DNA of 64,000 nucleotides. Source: Hyphomicrobium sp. GTDB taxonomy: Bacteria; Pseudomonadota; Alphaproteobacteria; Rhizobiales; Hyphomicrobiaceae. Below, one piece after another: positions 1-9,311 of this stretch. The position numbers and the translations under genes are program-made. The stretch's first letter is position 1; the number at the start of each line of letters is the position of its first letter. The stretch lies in the NCBI RefSeq assembly GCF_009026145.1, contig NZ_WBUE01000022.1, positions 1 to 64,000 of the forward strand, given 5' to 3'. The notes beneath the pieces were generated by a model. It ran no database searches and had not been told where the DNA came from. It worked only from the letters and a program-made list of their open reading frames with translations.

Positions 1-281
1 CTTTAGGTCCTGAGCGATGATAGCCCGGCCCGTGAAGCGCCGGGTGGGACCCTAAGGCCCGTTGCCGTCGTGAAGAGCACCCTCGGCTTTGCGAGCCACC
101 GCACGCGGGCGCCGAAAGGCTGCCGGATTGTTACCAGGATGGCGGTCGTTTGGCGCCCGCGCTCCCTCGCTCTTTCTCATCCCTCGGGATGCTCAGTCCG
201 CGAGTGCAAGAGGCATTGGGCTGTAGGCGATGGGCGGTGCGGACCGCTATTGCCTATTGCCAATTGCCGACTGCCCATTCC
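1..281. other. Non-coding start of window with a strong nested hairpin
   Basis: No gene is supported here. Bases 1-10 pair with 47-57 (one G-U pair, C50 bulged), and inside this 24-29 pairs perfectly with 39-44, leaving an asymmetric bulge at 11-23 and a 9-base loop. A shape like this suits a structured RNA whose 5' part lies outside the window, or a leader or trailer element. I could not match it to a known RNA family; 6S RNA was considered without proof. The rest of the stretch shows no gene or motif apart from the heptamer repeats at its end. Confidence 0.3.

Positions 282-282
<1 letters not shown>
248..282. repeat. Degenerate heptamer tandem repeat (TATTGCC)n
   Basis: Five consecutive 7-base units read TATTGCC, TATTGCC, AATTGCC, GACTGCC and CATTCCC, so the first two are identical and the rest drift. 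The array ends at the stop codon of the TRAP receptor gene. Such short GC-rich-genome minisatellites usually arise by slippage; no function is visible. Confidence 0.5.
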
Positions 283-1502
<1,220 letters not shown>

Positions 1503-1504
1503 CT

Positions 1505-2158
1505 ATGCGCACGAGTGAAATCGACGGCGAGGTAACAGGCGTGCTGCTGGCCGGCGGCCGCTCATCGCGCATGGGCGGTCGCGAGAAGGCATTGCTCGAC
1601 ATCGGCGGCAAGCCGATGCTGCTGCACGTGCTGGCGCGCATGCGCCCGCAGGTCGGCCGCATCGTCATCAATGCCAATGGCGATCCGGCACGCTTCTCCG
1701 GCTACTGCCTGCCGGTGGTGCCCGACAGCATCGAAGGCTACGCAGGCCCCCTCGCCGGGCTGCATGCGGGCATGGCCTGGGCAAGGCGCGAGACGCCGGA
1801 GGCTCGCTTCATCGCCAGCATGCCCATCGACTGTCCGTTCCTGCCGCTCGATCTCGTCGCCCGCCTCAAGGCGACGCTGCTCGCCGGTAACAGCCGCTGC
1901 GCCATCGCGGCCTCGCAAGGCGAGCGTCACCCCGTGGCGGGTCTGTGGCGCACCGAACTCGCCGACGCGCTGGCCGAGACGCTGCAACAGAACGTGCTGG
2001 CACTGCATCGCTTCGCCGACACGCAGGGCTGTGCCGTCGCCGATTTCGCCCCAGTCGACCTCGGAGGCGTCAGCATCGATCCGTTCTTCAACGTCAATGC
2101 ACCGGCCGACCTGGAAAGGGCGCGTGCGCTGTTCGCCACCGAAACCGCCCGTGGCTAG
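1505..2158 (+). CDS. mobA: Molybdenum cofactor guanylyltransferase MobA
   Basis: Transfers GMP from GTP to molybdopterin to make the bis-MGD form of the molybdenum cofactor, in the cytoplasm. The nucleotide-binding signature LAGGRSSRMGGREK lies at residues 15-28 and is followed by the KP(M/L)L segment of the family. Length (217 residues) is typical. The 3' end overlaps mobB by 8 bases and moaA follows on the same strand, so this is a small molybdenum cofactor cluster. It is divergent from the TRAP receptor with about 115 bases between them. Confidence 0.93.
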   Translation: MRTSEIDGEVTGVLLAGGRSSRMGGREKALLDIGGKPMLLHVLARMRPQVGRIVINANGDPARFSGYCLPVVPDSIEGYAGPLAGLHAGMAWARRETPEARFIASMPIDCPFLPLDLVARLKATLLAGNSRCAIAASQGERHPVAGLWRTELADALAETLQQNVLALHRFADTQGCAVADFAPVDLGGVSIDPFFNVNAPADLERARALFATETARG

Positions 2159-2657
2159 GCCGCCCGTGTTCATCGGTATCGTCGGCTGGAAGAACTCCGG
2201 CAAGACGACGCTCATCGAGCGCCTCATCCCCCTGCTCGTCCGGCGCGGATTGAAGGTCATGACCATCAAGCACACGCACCACGAGCTGCGCCCACCCGAC
2301 GGCAAGACTGACGGCGAGCGCCACGCACGCGCCGGCGCCATCAAGACCATCGTCATCGCACCCGGAGCGTGGGAAATGTCGGGGCGCCGACAGGCGGGAG
2401 CGCCGCCCGAGCTCGCCGAGCTCAGCCCGCACGTGGCGGGCGCCGACGTCGTCATTGTCGAAGGCTTCAAGAGCGCGCCGATCCCCAAGATCGAGGTGCG
2501 GCTCGAGGCCTCGCCGACGCAAAATCCGCTTGCCCCGCACGACACCCGCATCGTCGCCGTGGCGGCGAACTACCGTGCAGATTCGGCCGGCCTGCCGCGT
2601 TTCGATCTGGACGATGCCGAGGGTATTGCGGCGTTCATCGCGGCCCTCGCCAAGTGA
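2151..2657 (+). CDS. mobB: Molybdopterin-guanine dinucleotide biosynthesis protein MobB
   Basis: A GTP-binding P-loop protein that assists MobA in forming the guanine dinucleotide cofactor. The Walker A motif GWKNSGKT is at residues 12-19, followed by the MTIKHTHH segment and the DGERHARAGA stretch typical of MobB. The GTG start at 2151 lies inside the last codons of mobA (8-base overlap), implying coupled translation; the frame itself is open further upstream but that part is only the shadow of mobA. The predicted length of 168 residues fits the family. Confidence 0.9.
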   Translation: MARPPVFIGIVGWKNSGKTTLIERLIPLLVRRGLKVMTIKHTHHELRPPDGKTDGERHARAGAIKTIVIAPGAWEMSGRRQAGAPPELAELSPHVAGADVVIVEGFKSAPIPKIEVRLEASPTQNPLAPHDTRIVAVAANYRADSAGLPRFDLDDAEGIAAFIAALAK

Positions 2658-2937
2658 GCCAGGCGGGGCGATGAGCGCCCCGCGCGCGCCAGCGGCGCCG
2701 CACATACCCCGCACCAACGATCAAGAGCACGACCCCGACGGCCAACCACAGCGCCCAGTGCTCGGCAAGCGAGCGGCTCACCTCCGGCTGCAGCCCATCC
2801 TCCGGGACCGGCACCAAGCGCCCGGCGCGGTCGGCAGTCGTCGGATCGCTCCACGGCCGCGATCCAGCGTCGGCCATGCCGAGATTTGCCCCCGCGCGTG
2901 CGGCAAGCCACTGCAGGACGGCTATGAGCGTACGCAT
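2635..2937 (-). CDS. Hypothetical small membrane protein
   Basis: About 100 residues, not recognised. It begins MRTLIAVLQWLAARAG, has a polar middle, and carries one convincing membrane helix (WALWLAVGVVLLIVGAGY) followed by a strongly basic tail, which suggests the C-terminus faces the cytoplasm. It is convergent with mobB and overlaps its last 23 bases. The frame is open to 2967 but the start at 2937 places the hydrophobic segment near the N-terminus. In DNA this GC-rich an open frame may be chance; the well-placed helix with positive flank is the only support. If it is not real, 2658-3142 is non-coding. Confidence 0.4.
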   Translation of the reverse strand: MRTLIAVLQWLAARAGANLGMADAGSRPWSDPTTADRAGRLVPVPEDGLQPEVSRSLAEHWALWLAVGVVLLIVGAGYVRRRWRARGAHRPAWLTWRGPR

Positions 2938-3142
2938 CCCTGTTTCGTCCCGCGCCGCCCCCTCCATTGGAGACGGCGCGCTGCGGCCGGATCGACGCCA
3001 CGAGCCATGCCGGCACGATCTGGCGCAGCGCCGAACGCGACAAAACCCTTGAACACCCCGCCGCGGTCGCTAGCTTACGGTCAACCGCACACCATCTATG
3101 GCATGTACGGCCCGGCATTCCACACCACTGTGAGGAGCGCGC

Positions 3143-4177
3143 TTGCAAACCGTGGGTGATCCTCTCCATACCGAGCCGCTGCCCGCGCTCGTCGACCGCT
3201 TCGGCCGCTCGATCACCTACCTAAGGGTGTCGGTGACGGACCGCTGCGACTTCCGGTGTGTCTACTGCATGTCCGAGCATATGAGCTTCCTGCCGCGGCG
3301 GGAGCTACTGACGCTCGAGGAGCTCGACCGCATCTGCACCGCCTTCGTCAGCCGCGGAGTGCGCAAGCTGCGCATCACCGGCGGCGAGCCGCTGGTGCGC
3401 AAGAACATCCTGTGGCTGTTCCAGGCGCTGTCCCGCCACCTCGATGCCGGGCGCCTCGACGAGCTCACGCTCACCACCAATGGCAGCCAGCTGCAGCGCT
3501 CTGCCCGCGACCTGAAAGCAGCCGGCGTCGAGCGCATCAACGTCTCGCTCGATACGCTGCGTCCGGATCGGTTCCGCGCCATCACCCGCTGGGGCGACTT
3601 CTCGACCGTCATGCAGGGTCTCGACGCCGCGGACGCCGCCGGCCTCAAGGTCAAGATCAACGCCGTGGCGCTCAAGGGCACCAACGAGGACGAGATCGAC
3701 GATCTCATCCGCTTCGCCCACGGCCGCGGCTATGACCTCACGCTGATCGAGACCATGCCTCTGGGAGAAGTCGACGGCGACCGCCTCGACCAGTATCTGC
3801 CACTGTCGATCGTGCGCGCCCGCCTGCTCGACCGCTGGACGCTAGAGGACATTCCGCACCGAACCGGCGGCCCTGCTCGCTACGTGCGTGTCGCTGAGAC
3901 GGGCGGCCGCTTGGGCTTCATCACACCGATGACGCATAATTTCTGCGAAAGCTGCAATCGCGTCCGTCTCACTTGCACCGGCACGCTGTTCATGTGCCTT
4001 GGCCAGGAGGACGCTGTCGATCTGCGCGAGCCGCTGCGCGCAAGCTCCAGCGATACGGCGCTGCAGGCGGTGATCGACGAAGGCATGCGGCTGAAGCCCA
4101 AGGGTCACGACTTCGTCATCGACCGCCACGCGGGACGTCCTGCCGTCGCGCGCCACATGAGCGTCACCGGCGGCTAG
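3143..4177 (+). CDS. moaA: GTP 3',8-cyclase MoaA
   Basis: Radical SAM enzyme starting molybdopterin synthesis: with MoaC it turns GTP into cyclic pyranopterin monophosphate. The N-terminal cluster cysteines C35, C39 and C42 (CDFRCVYC) bind the SAM-cleaving 4Fe-4S cluster. The second cluster is built by C268, C271 and C285 in the family spacing C-X2-C-X13-C. The protein ends in Gly-Gly, as MoaA does. Length 344 residues is usual. The start is TTG, supported by GAGGAGC five bases upstream. It lies 485 bases after mobB, so it may have its own promoter. Confidence 0.95.
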   Translation: MQTVGDPLHTEPLPALVDRFGRSITYLRVSVTDRCDFRCVYCMSEHMSFLPRRELLTLEELDRICTAFVSRGVRKLRITGGEPLVRKNILWLFQALSRHLDAGRLDELTLTTNGSQLQRSARDLKAAGVERINVSLDTLRPDRFRAITRWGDFSTVMQGLDAADAAGLKVKINAVALKGTNEDEIDDLIRFAHGRGYDLTLIETMPLGEVDGDRLDQYLPLSIVRARLLDRWTLEDIPHRTGGPARYVRVAETGGRLGFITPMTHNFCESCNRVRLTCTGTLFMCLGQEDAVDLREPLRASSSDTALQAVIDEGMRLKPKGHDFVIDRHAGRPAVARHMSVTGG

Positions 4178-4178
4178 C

Positions 4179-4541
4179 CTAACCGAGCAGCTTGCGCACG
4201 CTGACGCGTACGTCCTCGAGCGTAAATGGCTTGGAGAGCACTGCTACCTGCGAACTCTTCAGTGACTTGGCGCGCTCGAGCTGCTCGGCGAAGCCCGACA
4301 TCAAGAGCACGCGCATGTGCGGTTGCTTCAGGGCGCGCTGCGCCAGGGCGACGCCATCGAGCAGCGGCATCTCCACGTCGCTGACCAGCACATCGAACTT
4401 CTGCGCTCCGGCGCCCTCGACGCAATCGAGGGCCTCGCTGCCATCCTGGGTGACGTGCACGCTATGCCCGTCCGCTTCGAGTGCGCGCTTCACGAGATCG
4501 CGTGTGGACGCGTCGTCGTCGGCAAGCAGTATCCTGGCCAT
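4179..4541 (-). CDS. cpdR: CpdR-like single-domain response regulator
   Basis: A stand-alone receiver domain of 120 residues with no output domain. The acidic pair D8-D9, the phosphorylation site D55 (SDVEMP) and K104 (SKPF) are all present. In Caulobacter and rhizobia CpdR, when unphosphorylated, places the ClpXP protease at the pole and allows turnover of cell-cycle regulators; phosphorylation through CckA-ChpT turns it off. Assignment to CpdR rather than another lone receiver rests on overall likeness (MxRILLADDD start, LLMSGFA, VLSKPF) and is less certain than the fold. It is convergent with moaA (one base between stops) and downstream of hpt on the same strand. Confidence 0.75.
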   Translation of the reverse strand: MARILLADDDASTRDLVKRALEADGHSVHVTQDGSEALDCVEGAGAQKFDVLVSDVEMPLLDGVALAQRALKQPHMRVLLMSGFAEQLERAKSLKSSQVAVLSKPFTLEDVRVSVRKLLG

Positions 4542-4555
4542 CGATCGCCTCCTCG

Positions 4556-5107
4556 CTACTGCCGCACGACGCGCCCGACGAACGGCAGCTCGCGATAGCG
4601 GTGCGCGACATCCATGCCGTAGCCGACGACGAATTCATTGGGACACTGAAACGCGCAATAGTCGGGCGCCAGATTGACCGCTCGCGGCAGCTGCTTATCG
4701 AGCAGCACGCAGGTGCGGATCGTCGTTGCACCGCGGGCAGCCAGCAGGTCCTTGGCAAACGCGAGCGTGCGACCGGAGTCGAGAACGTCATCGACGATGA
4801 GGACGTTGCGACCGCGCACGTCGAGGTCCATATCGCGCAGGATCGATACCTGGCCGGACGAGATGCGTGCCTTCTTGTAGCTGGACAGCGTCATGAAATC
4901 GACCTCCGGCGCCAGTCCCACGCTGTGCAGCGCGCGGATCAGGTCGGCGGCGAACACGAAGCTCCCCTTCAGCACCGCCACGACCAGCAGGTTCTCCAGC
5001 CGGGCACCGGCTATCTCTTGGGCGAGCTCGTTGAGGCGCCCGGCTATGGCCTCGGGCGTGAAAATCACCTCGAGCTCGGGGTCGGCTCTCGTCGTCGCCT
5101 CGTTCAT
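4556..5107 (-). CDS. hpt: Hypoxanthine phosphoribosyltransferase
   Basis: Purine salvage enzyme joining hypoxanthine or guanine to PRPP to make IMP or GMP. The PRPP-binding loop VDDVLDSGRT is at residues 105-114, LKGSFVFAADLI at about 47-58 matches the family's second conserved segment, and SSYKK near 75-79 is the flexible loop. I chose the ATG at 5107 (183 residues) because homology starts there; the frame is open to 5344 without sense. It lies 14 bases upstream of cpdR, so the two may be cotranscribed. Confidence 0.9.
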   Translation of the reverse strand: MNEATTRADPELEVIFTPEAIAGRLNELAQEIAGARLENLLVVAVLKGSFVFAADLIRALHSVGLAPEVDFMTLSSYKKARISSGQVSILRDMDLDVRGRNVLIVDDVLDSGRTLAFAKDLLAARGATTIRTCVLLDKQLPRAVNLAPDYCAFQCPNEFVVGYGMDVAHRYRELPFVGRVVRQ

Positions 5108-5319
5108 GACCGCTGTTCCAAACCGTGTTGGCCTCGTGTTCGAGCAGGATAGCAGGACATTGCATCCTCTCGGCAATGCCGCCATAACGTGCTTACCCCG
5201 TATGCGCGCCCCTCTGCACACGAACCCGCCACATTCGTACCCGATTGATCGCCGGTTCCCGCGTTTTTCGCCGATCTGGGAGCCTGGCGCCTCATGCTGC
5301 AAACCGCTGGCCGAAACTC

Positions 5320-5976
5320 GTGATTCGTCTAACGAACATCGCACTCGCCTATGAGCAGGGTCCGGACGTTCTGTCGGAGGTGAATTTCCATCTGCGTCCC
5401 GGATCCTTCCACTTCCTGACCGGACCCTCGGGCGCTGGCAAATCGTCGCTGCTGCGACTGCTGTTCATGTCGCGCCATCCTACACGTGGGCAGATCTACC
5501 TCTTTAACCAAGACGTGAGCCGCATCTCCACCTCAAAGCGCGCGCAGCTGCGCCGGCGCATCGGTATCGTGTTCCAGGATTTTCGACTCCTCGACCATCT
5601 CACCACCTGGGAGAACGTCGCGCTTCCCCTGCGCGTCGTGGGCAAACGACTCGCCGACTACCGCGAGGATGTCACGGATTTATTGCAGTGGGTCGGTCTC
5701 GGCGATCGTATGCACGCCTATCCCTCGATTCTCTCCGGTGGAGAGAAGCAGCGAGCCGCCATCGCCCGCGCGGTCATCGGCAAGCCGGAGCTGCTGCTAG
5801 CCGACGAGCCCACCGGCAACGTCGACCCGCAGATGGCGCGCCGCCTGTTGCGCCTATTCATCGAGCTCAACCGGCTCGGCACGTCGGTGCTGATAGCCAC
5901 CCACGATCATCAACTGATGCGGCAGTTCAAGGCGCCGCGGCTGGAGCTGCACGACGGCCATGTCCGGATCGTATGA
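5320..5976 (+). CDS. ftsE: Cell division ATP-binding protein FtsE
   Basis: ATPase of the FtsEX complex, which at the septum couples ATP hydrolysis to activation of cell-wall hydrolases or their activators. Walker A GPSGAGKS is at 35-42, the ABC signature LSGGE at 138-142 and Walker B LLLADE at 158-163, with the His of the H-loop in ATHDHQ. Start is GTG at 5320; residues upstream in frame have no likeness to FtsE. It overlaps ftsX by 17 bases, as in most bacteria. Confidence 0.92.
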   Translation: MIRLTNIALAYEQGPDVLSEVNFHLRPGSFHFLTGPSGAGKSSLLRLLFMSRHPTRGQIYLFNQDVSRISTSKRAQLRRRIGIVFQDFRLLDHLTTWENVALPLRVVGKRLADYREDVTDLLQWVGLGDRMHAYPSILSGGEKQRAAIARAVIGKPELLLADEPTGNVDPQMARRLLRLFIELNRLGTSVLIATHDHQLMRQFKAPRLELHDGHVRIV

Positions 5977-7066
5977 CAGACCAACCGGCCGCCGGGATCA
6001 GAGCGGGTCGCAGACCGCGACCAGCTTCGATCTCTATGACACGGTGCTGACGGGGCCCTCCGGTCCCCATCAGCGCTACACCTACGATCCCGCACCGATG
6101 GCACCGCTGGACGACACGCCGGCGCGCAAGTTTGCCCCGGCCCGCGGCCGCAAGACCAAGAGCGAGCCGTCGAGCACCCCGGTGGTACCGCCCGATTCGG
6201 TAACCGGCCGCTCGCTCACGCTCGTCGTTTCGATCATGTGCTTCCTCGCCTGCCTGACGGCCGGCGCCGTGTACATGATCAATCAGTCCGCCAATGCCTG
6301 GCTGAAGGACATCGCCAGCGAGGTGACGGCACAGATCGAACCGCGCGACGGCATGGACGTCGACAAGACGGTTCGCGAGGCGGAAGCTTTCCTGCGCAAC
6401 CACAAGGGTATCGCGCGCGCCAATGCCCTCAGTCTCGACACGTCGTCGAAGCTGCTCGAGCCATGGCTCGGCCAGTCCGACGCGCTCGCCGCTTTGCCGG
6501 TGCCGCGCCTCATCGCCATCGAGATCGACCGCAACCAGCCTCCCAACATCGAGGAATTGCGGGCGGAGCTGAGCAAGCAGTTCCCCTCCGCCTCCCTCGA
6601 CGATCACCGGCGCTGGCAGCAGCAGATCCGGACGGTAACCCGGTCGTTCGCGCTCGGCGGCCTCGCCATTCTCCTGCTGGTCGGGGCGGCAACCACGGCG
6701 ATCATCGTCTCGGCGACGCGCTCGGCTCTCGCCTCCAACCGCGAGATCGTCGAAGTGTTGCACTTCGTCGGCGCCACCGACCGCTACATCGCCCGCGAGT
6801 TCGAGCGCCACTTCCTGCGGCTCGGCATTCGCGCCGGCATCGTCGGCGCGCTGTTTGCCATGGCGGTGTTCTTCGCCATGCCGATGGTCATGGAGATGCT
6901 GGGCGGCGGCGAGACGACGACCGCCGAGATGCATCGGCTTATCGGAACCGGCGGCCTCGATATGGCGGGCTATTTGCTGCTCGGCGGGGTCGTAATTACG
7001 ATCTCCGCCTTGTGTATGCTCACGTCGCGATTCGGGGTGTTCCGTATTCTGAATTCCAAGCCATAG
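5960..7066 (+). CDS. ftsX: Cell division protein FtsX
   Basis: Membrane partner of FtsE. After a long polar cytoplasmic N-terminus of about 85 residues comes the first helix (LTLVVSIMCFLACLTAGAVY), then a periplasmic domain of about 120 residues that would contact the hydrolase activator, then three helices in the C-terminal half including FHFVGATD-type cytoplasmic loop residues (LHFVGATDRYIA). The four-helix layout and the 368-residue length fit alphaproteobacterial FtsX. Starts inside ftsE, so translation is coupled. Confidence 0.9.
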   Translation: MSGSYDRPTGRRDQSGSQTATSFDLYDTVLTGPSGPHQRYTYDPAPMAPLDDTPARKFAPARGRKTKSEPSSTPVVPPDSVTGRSLTLVVSIMCFLACLTAGAVYMINQSANAWLKDIASEVTAQIEPRDGMDVDKTVREAEAFLRNHKGIARANALSLDTSSKLLEPWLGQSDALAALPVPRLIAIEIDRNQPPNIEELRAELSKQFPSASLDDHRRWQQQIRTVTRSFALGGLAILLLVGAATTAIIVSATRSALASNREIVEVLHFVGATDRYIAREFERHFLRLGIRAGIVGALFAMAVFFAMPMVMEMLGGGETTTAEMHRLIGTGGLDMAGYLLLGGVVITISALCMLTSRFGVFRILNSKP

Positions 7067-7217
7067 CTTTACGCAAGTGCAGCAAAGCCACCGGCGCGAT
7101 CGGCGTTCTCCCCGAACCGCAAAGGACCTGTCGCAACCGGGATCAAATCGGTTAGTGTGCCCCGACGCTCAACGACGCGCGGGCGACTGAAGACGGAAAG
7201 CGTAGGCGGCCCTTGCG

Positions 7218-7871
7218 ATGAGCAGCTTGCGGCGGATCATAATCCTTGGGACGGCAGCGGCAGTGTCGTTGCTGGCGCTGGGTTTTGTTCTCTTCGCCAG
7301 CGTTGTCACCCGCCTGCCGGCACAGAACAATCCGCACGCTGACGGCATCGTCGTGCTGACCGGCGAGGGGCGGCGCATCGCCGAGGGGGCTCGCCTCTTG
7401 GACGAGGGTCGCGCGCAGCGCATGCTCATCTCCGGCGTCTTCCGCCGCACTGGCAAAAAGGCGCTGATCGAAATCTCCGGCCTTCCCGAGGACAAGTTCG
7501 ACTGCTGCGTGGATGTCGGCTACGCCGCGCTCGACACAGCGGGCAACGCCAACGAGACGCGCGCTTGGGCCGCGTCGCACGGCTATGACAGCCTGATCGT
7601 GGTGACGGCGAGCTACCACATGCCGCGCAGCCTGGCCGAATTGTCCCTAGCGCTTCCCTCGACGCAGCTGATCCCCCATCCCGTGGTACCGAACAACTTC
7701 CCGCCTTCGAGATGGTGGCTAAACGCCTCCGTCACCCGCACGCTGATATCGGAATATTTCAAGTTCCTGCCGACGGCTGCCCACCTGACCGTCGCCCGCC
7801 TGCTGCGCTCGACGCAGCAAAGCTCGGTCGCCGAAGTGCCAGCCGGACATTCGGCTGCTGGGATTTTTTGA
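7218..7871 (+). CDS. YdcF family protein (DUF218 domain)
   Basis: A 217-residue protein with one N-terminal membrane helix and a DUF218 domain facing the periplasm. Family marks are ADGIVVLTGEG, the GARLLDEGRA segment, the NTxETR-like NANETRAWA motif and VVTASYHMPRS. YdcF/SanA relatives are linked to envelope maintenance but the reaction is not established. It sits between ftsEX and a PlsC-type acyltransferase, a conserved alphaproteobacterial order, which favours an envelope role. The gene ends three bases before the next start. Confidence 0.85.
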   Translation: MSSLRRIIILGTAAAVSLLALGFVLFASVVTRLPAQNNPHADGIVVLTGEGRRIAEGARLLDEGRAQRMLISGVFRRTGKKALIEISGLPEDKFDCCVDVGYAALDTAGNANETRAWAASHGYDSLIVVTASYHMPRSLAELSLALPSTQLIPHPVVPNNFPPSRWWLNASVTRTLISEYFKFLPTAAHLTVARLLRSTQQSSVAEVPAGHSAAGIF

Positions 7872-7874
7872 CCC

Positions 7875-8663
7875 TTGTCCCTGACGCTGCTCCGCTCGCT
7901 CGTCTTCGCCCTGCTGTTCTACGCCAACACGGCGGCTTTCGTCGTGGGCGGCTCTTTCCTGCTGCTCGGGCCGCGGCGCTACGCGATGATGGGGCTGAAG
8001 GCCCACGCCATCGTCTCGCTATGGCTACTGCGCGTCCTCTGCGGCACGCGTATGGAGGTGCGCGGACGTGAGAGACTGCCGCAACCGCCGTATCTTGTCG
8101 CCTCCAAGCACCAGTCGGCGTGGGACACGTTCGCTCTGATCCCGATCTTCACCGATCCGGCGCTGGTCATGAAGTGGGAGCTGACCCTCATTCCCTTCTA
8201 TGGGTGGTTCTCGCGCAAGTTCGAGCACATCTTCGTCAAGCGTGAGCGCGGGCCCGCCGCGCTGCGCCAGCTCGTGCGCGATGCGCAGGTGCGCGCCGCC
8301 GCCCGGCGCGAGGTACTCATCTTTCCGGAAGGCACGCGACGGCCGCCGGGCGCGGAGCCCGACTACAAGCCGGGCTCGGTCGCCCTCTACGAGGGCCTGG
8401 AGCTGCCGTGCGTGCCGATCGCGCTCAACTCGGGACTCTATTGGCCGCGGCGCGAGCTGATCCGCTACCCCGGCACCATCATCGTCGAGCTCCTCGAGCC
8501 CCTCCCCTCTGGGCTGCCGCGCGCCAAGTTCAAAGCCGAGTTGCAGCGGCGGATTGAGGAAGCCTCCGATCGGCTGATCCTCGAAGCGGCACGCTCGCCC
8601 AGCCCGCCGCCGATCCCCCAGCAAGCTATCGAGCGGGCGGAGCACGCGGCCGCAACACATTGA
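7875..8663 (+). CDS. Lysophospholipid acyltransferase, PlsC family
   Basis: Probable 1-acylglycerol-3-phosphate acyltransferase adding the second acyl chain in phospholipid synthesis at the inner membrane. The catalytic H-X4-D motif appears as HQSAWD, and the substrate-binding motif as FPEGTRR, with VKRERG between them. An N-terminal hydrophobic segment (LVFALLFYANTAAFVVGGSFLLL, about 24 residues) anchors it. The start is TTG at 7875, directly after the YdcF gene. The C-terminus is proline-rich. Whether it is the main PlsC or a paralogue cannot be told from this window. Confidence 0.87.
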   Translation: MSLTLLRSLVFALLFYANTAAFVVGGSFLLLGPRRYAMMGLKAHAIVSLWLLRVLCGTRMEVRGRERLPQPPYLVASKHQSAWDTFALIPIFTDPALVMKWELTLIPFYGWFSRKFEHIFVKRERGPAALRQLVRDAQVRAAARREVLIFPEGTRRPPGAEPDYKPGSVALYEGLELPCVPIALNSGLYWPRRELIRYPGTIIVELLEPLPSGLPRAKFKAELQRRIEEASDRLILEAARSPSPPPIPQQAIERAEHAAATH

Positions 8664-8748
8664 ATTTTAATAGATTAATTAACGAGTTAGTCGTCCTGCG
8701 CGACTTGTGCAGGAGGCACAAGGCTCGGCGCGCGTTCGTATCGCGCGC

Positions 8749-8780
8749 AAAAAGTAAAAGCGCCGCCCGGTTGGGCGACG
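8749..8780 (-). terminator. Rho-independent terminator of the small basic protein gene
   Basis: On the minus strand CGTCGCCC-AACC-GGGCGGCG (one mismatch in eight pairs) is followed by CTTTTACTTTTT, the classic stem plus U-run. It lies 60 bases after the stop of the Lys/Ala-rich gene. Confidence 0.75.
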
Positions 8781-8839
8781 CATTCACTCCCAGCATGGCA
8801 ATATTCGGCCGATGCGGAAAACTGAACTGAATTCGACAA

Positions 8840-8992
8840 CTACTTTTTCTTCGCCGCCGCCTTAGGCTTTCCAGCAGCCGCCTTCTGGCTCCCGCGCTGG
8901 ATGACGGCCGTCTTCGCCTTGGCGGAGGCCGGCGATACGTAGTTACCGGTGGCGCGAGCCTTGCCGGCGCTCTTGGTGGAAGCTTTAGCCAT
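8840..8992 (-). CDS. Small Lys/Ala-rich basic protein
   Basis: Fifty residues, very rich in lysine and alanine, ending in a KAAAKKK-type tail; composition recalls histone H1-like or other nucleic-acid-binding peptides, but no family is recognised. The start at 8992 has GAGG six bases upstream and the gene has its own terminator, which argues that it is really expressed. Its ATG overlaps by two bases the ATG of the divergent zinc-ribbon gene, so each promoter must lie within the other gene. The frame is open to 9097 but that part reads through the opposite gene. Confidence 0.6.
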   Translation of the reverse strand: MAKASTKSAGKARATGNYVSPASAKAKTAVIQRGSQKAAAGKPKAAAKKK

Positions 8993-9188
8993 GTCGAACC
9001 TCATCGATCTGGATTTCGAACGCAAGCGTCGCAACCACGCGCAATGCAACGAGCAGCACGAACCCGAAATGTGGTGCTGCGAATGCGGCTGTATCACATT
9101 CTATCAATGGTCTAGCGGGGCTATTCAGTGCGCCGCCTGCAAAGTTGTGCAGAACGGTTTCGAGGCACCGTCGTTGCCATTGAGCTGA
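8991..9188 (+). CDS. Small zinc-ribbon protein
   Basis: Sixty-five residues with two CxxC-like knuckles (WCCECGC and CAACK, spaced by about 16 residues), which should bind one zinc. The first 20 residues are charged (DFERKRRNH). No function is known to me. It lies 123 bases upstream of nrdJ on the same strand; the ribonucleotide reductase has a zinc ribbon of its own, but no link is proven. The start at 8991 is preceded by GGTGGAAG at a long distance. The frame could be extended to 8949, without likeness to anything. Confidence 0.6.
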   Translation: MSNLIDLDFERKRRNHAQCNEQHEPEMWCCECGCITFYQWSSGAIQCAACKVVQNGFEAPSLPLS

Positions 9189-9224
9189 CACCACCAGGCG
9201 ACGTAACGAGCCGCTGCACGCTAA

Positions 9225-9250
9225 GAACTTATATAGAACTTAATGAGAAC
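9225..9250 (+). promoter_or_regulatory. Triple GAAC direct repeat, alphaproteobacterial LexA-type box
   Basis: GAAC occurs at 9225-9228, 9236-9239 and 9247-9250, each pair separated by exactly seven A/T-rich bases, giving two overlapping GAAC-N7-GAAC boxes. This direct repeat is the known LexA recognition pattern of Alphaproteobacteria. It lies just upstream of a good -35 element and 62 bases from the nrdJ start, so SOS control of nrdJ is the natural inference. Confidence 0.75.
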
Positions 9251-9256
9251 ATTTTA

Positions 9257-9285
9257 TTGACTTTGGGCCGTTCCGGCCCCATATT
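9257..9285 (+). promoter_or_regulatory. Promoter of nrdJ (TTGACT-N17-CATATT)
   Basis: A -35 hexamer TTGACT at 9257-9262 and a -10 hexamer CATATT at 9280-9285, spaced by 17 bases, in an A/T-rich island. A transcript would begin near 9292, leaving about 20 bases of leader before the ATG at 9312. Confidence 0.6.
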
Positions 9286-9311
9286 GGTGGGCCGAAATGC
9301 AGGACCGCCCG

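Noticed and set aside
8664-8700. CtrA box near TTAATAGATTAATTAA
   Set aside because: The TTAA half-sites are not seven bases apart.
9189-9311. Cobalamin riboswitch or NrdR boxes before nrdJ
   Set aside because: The gap is too short for the riboswitch; the A/T stretch fits GAAC-N7-GAAC exactly and not the NrdR palindrome.
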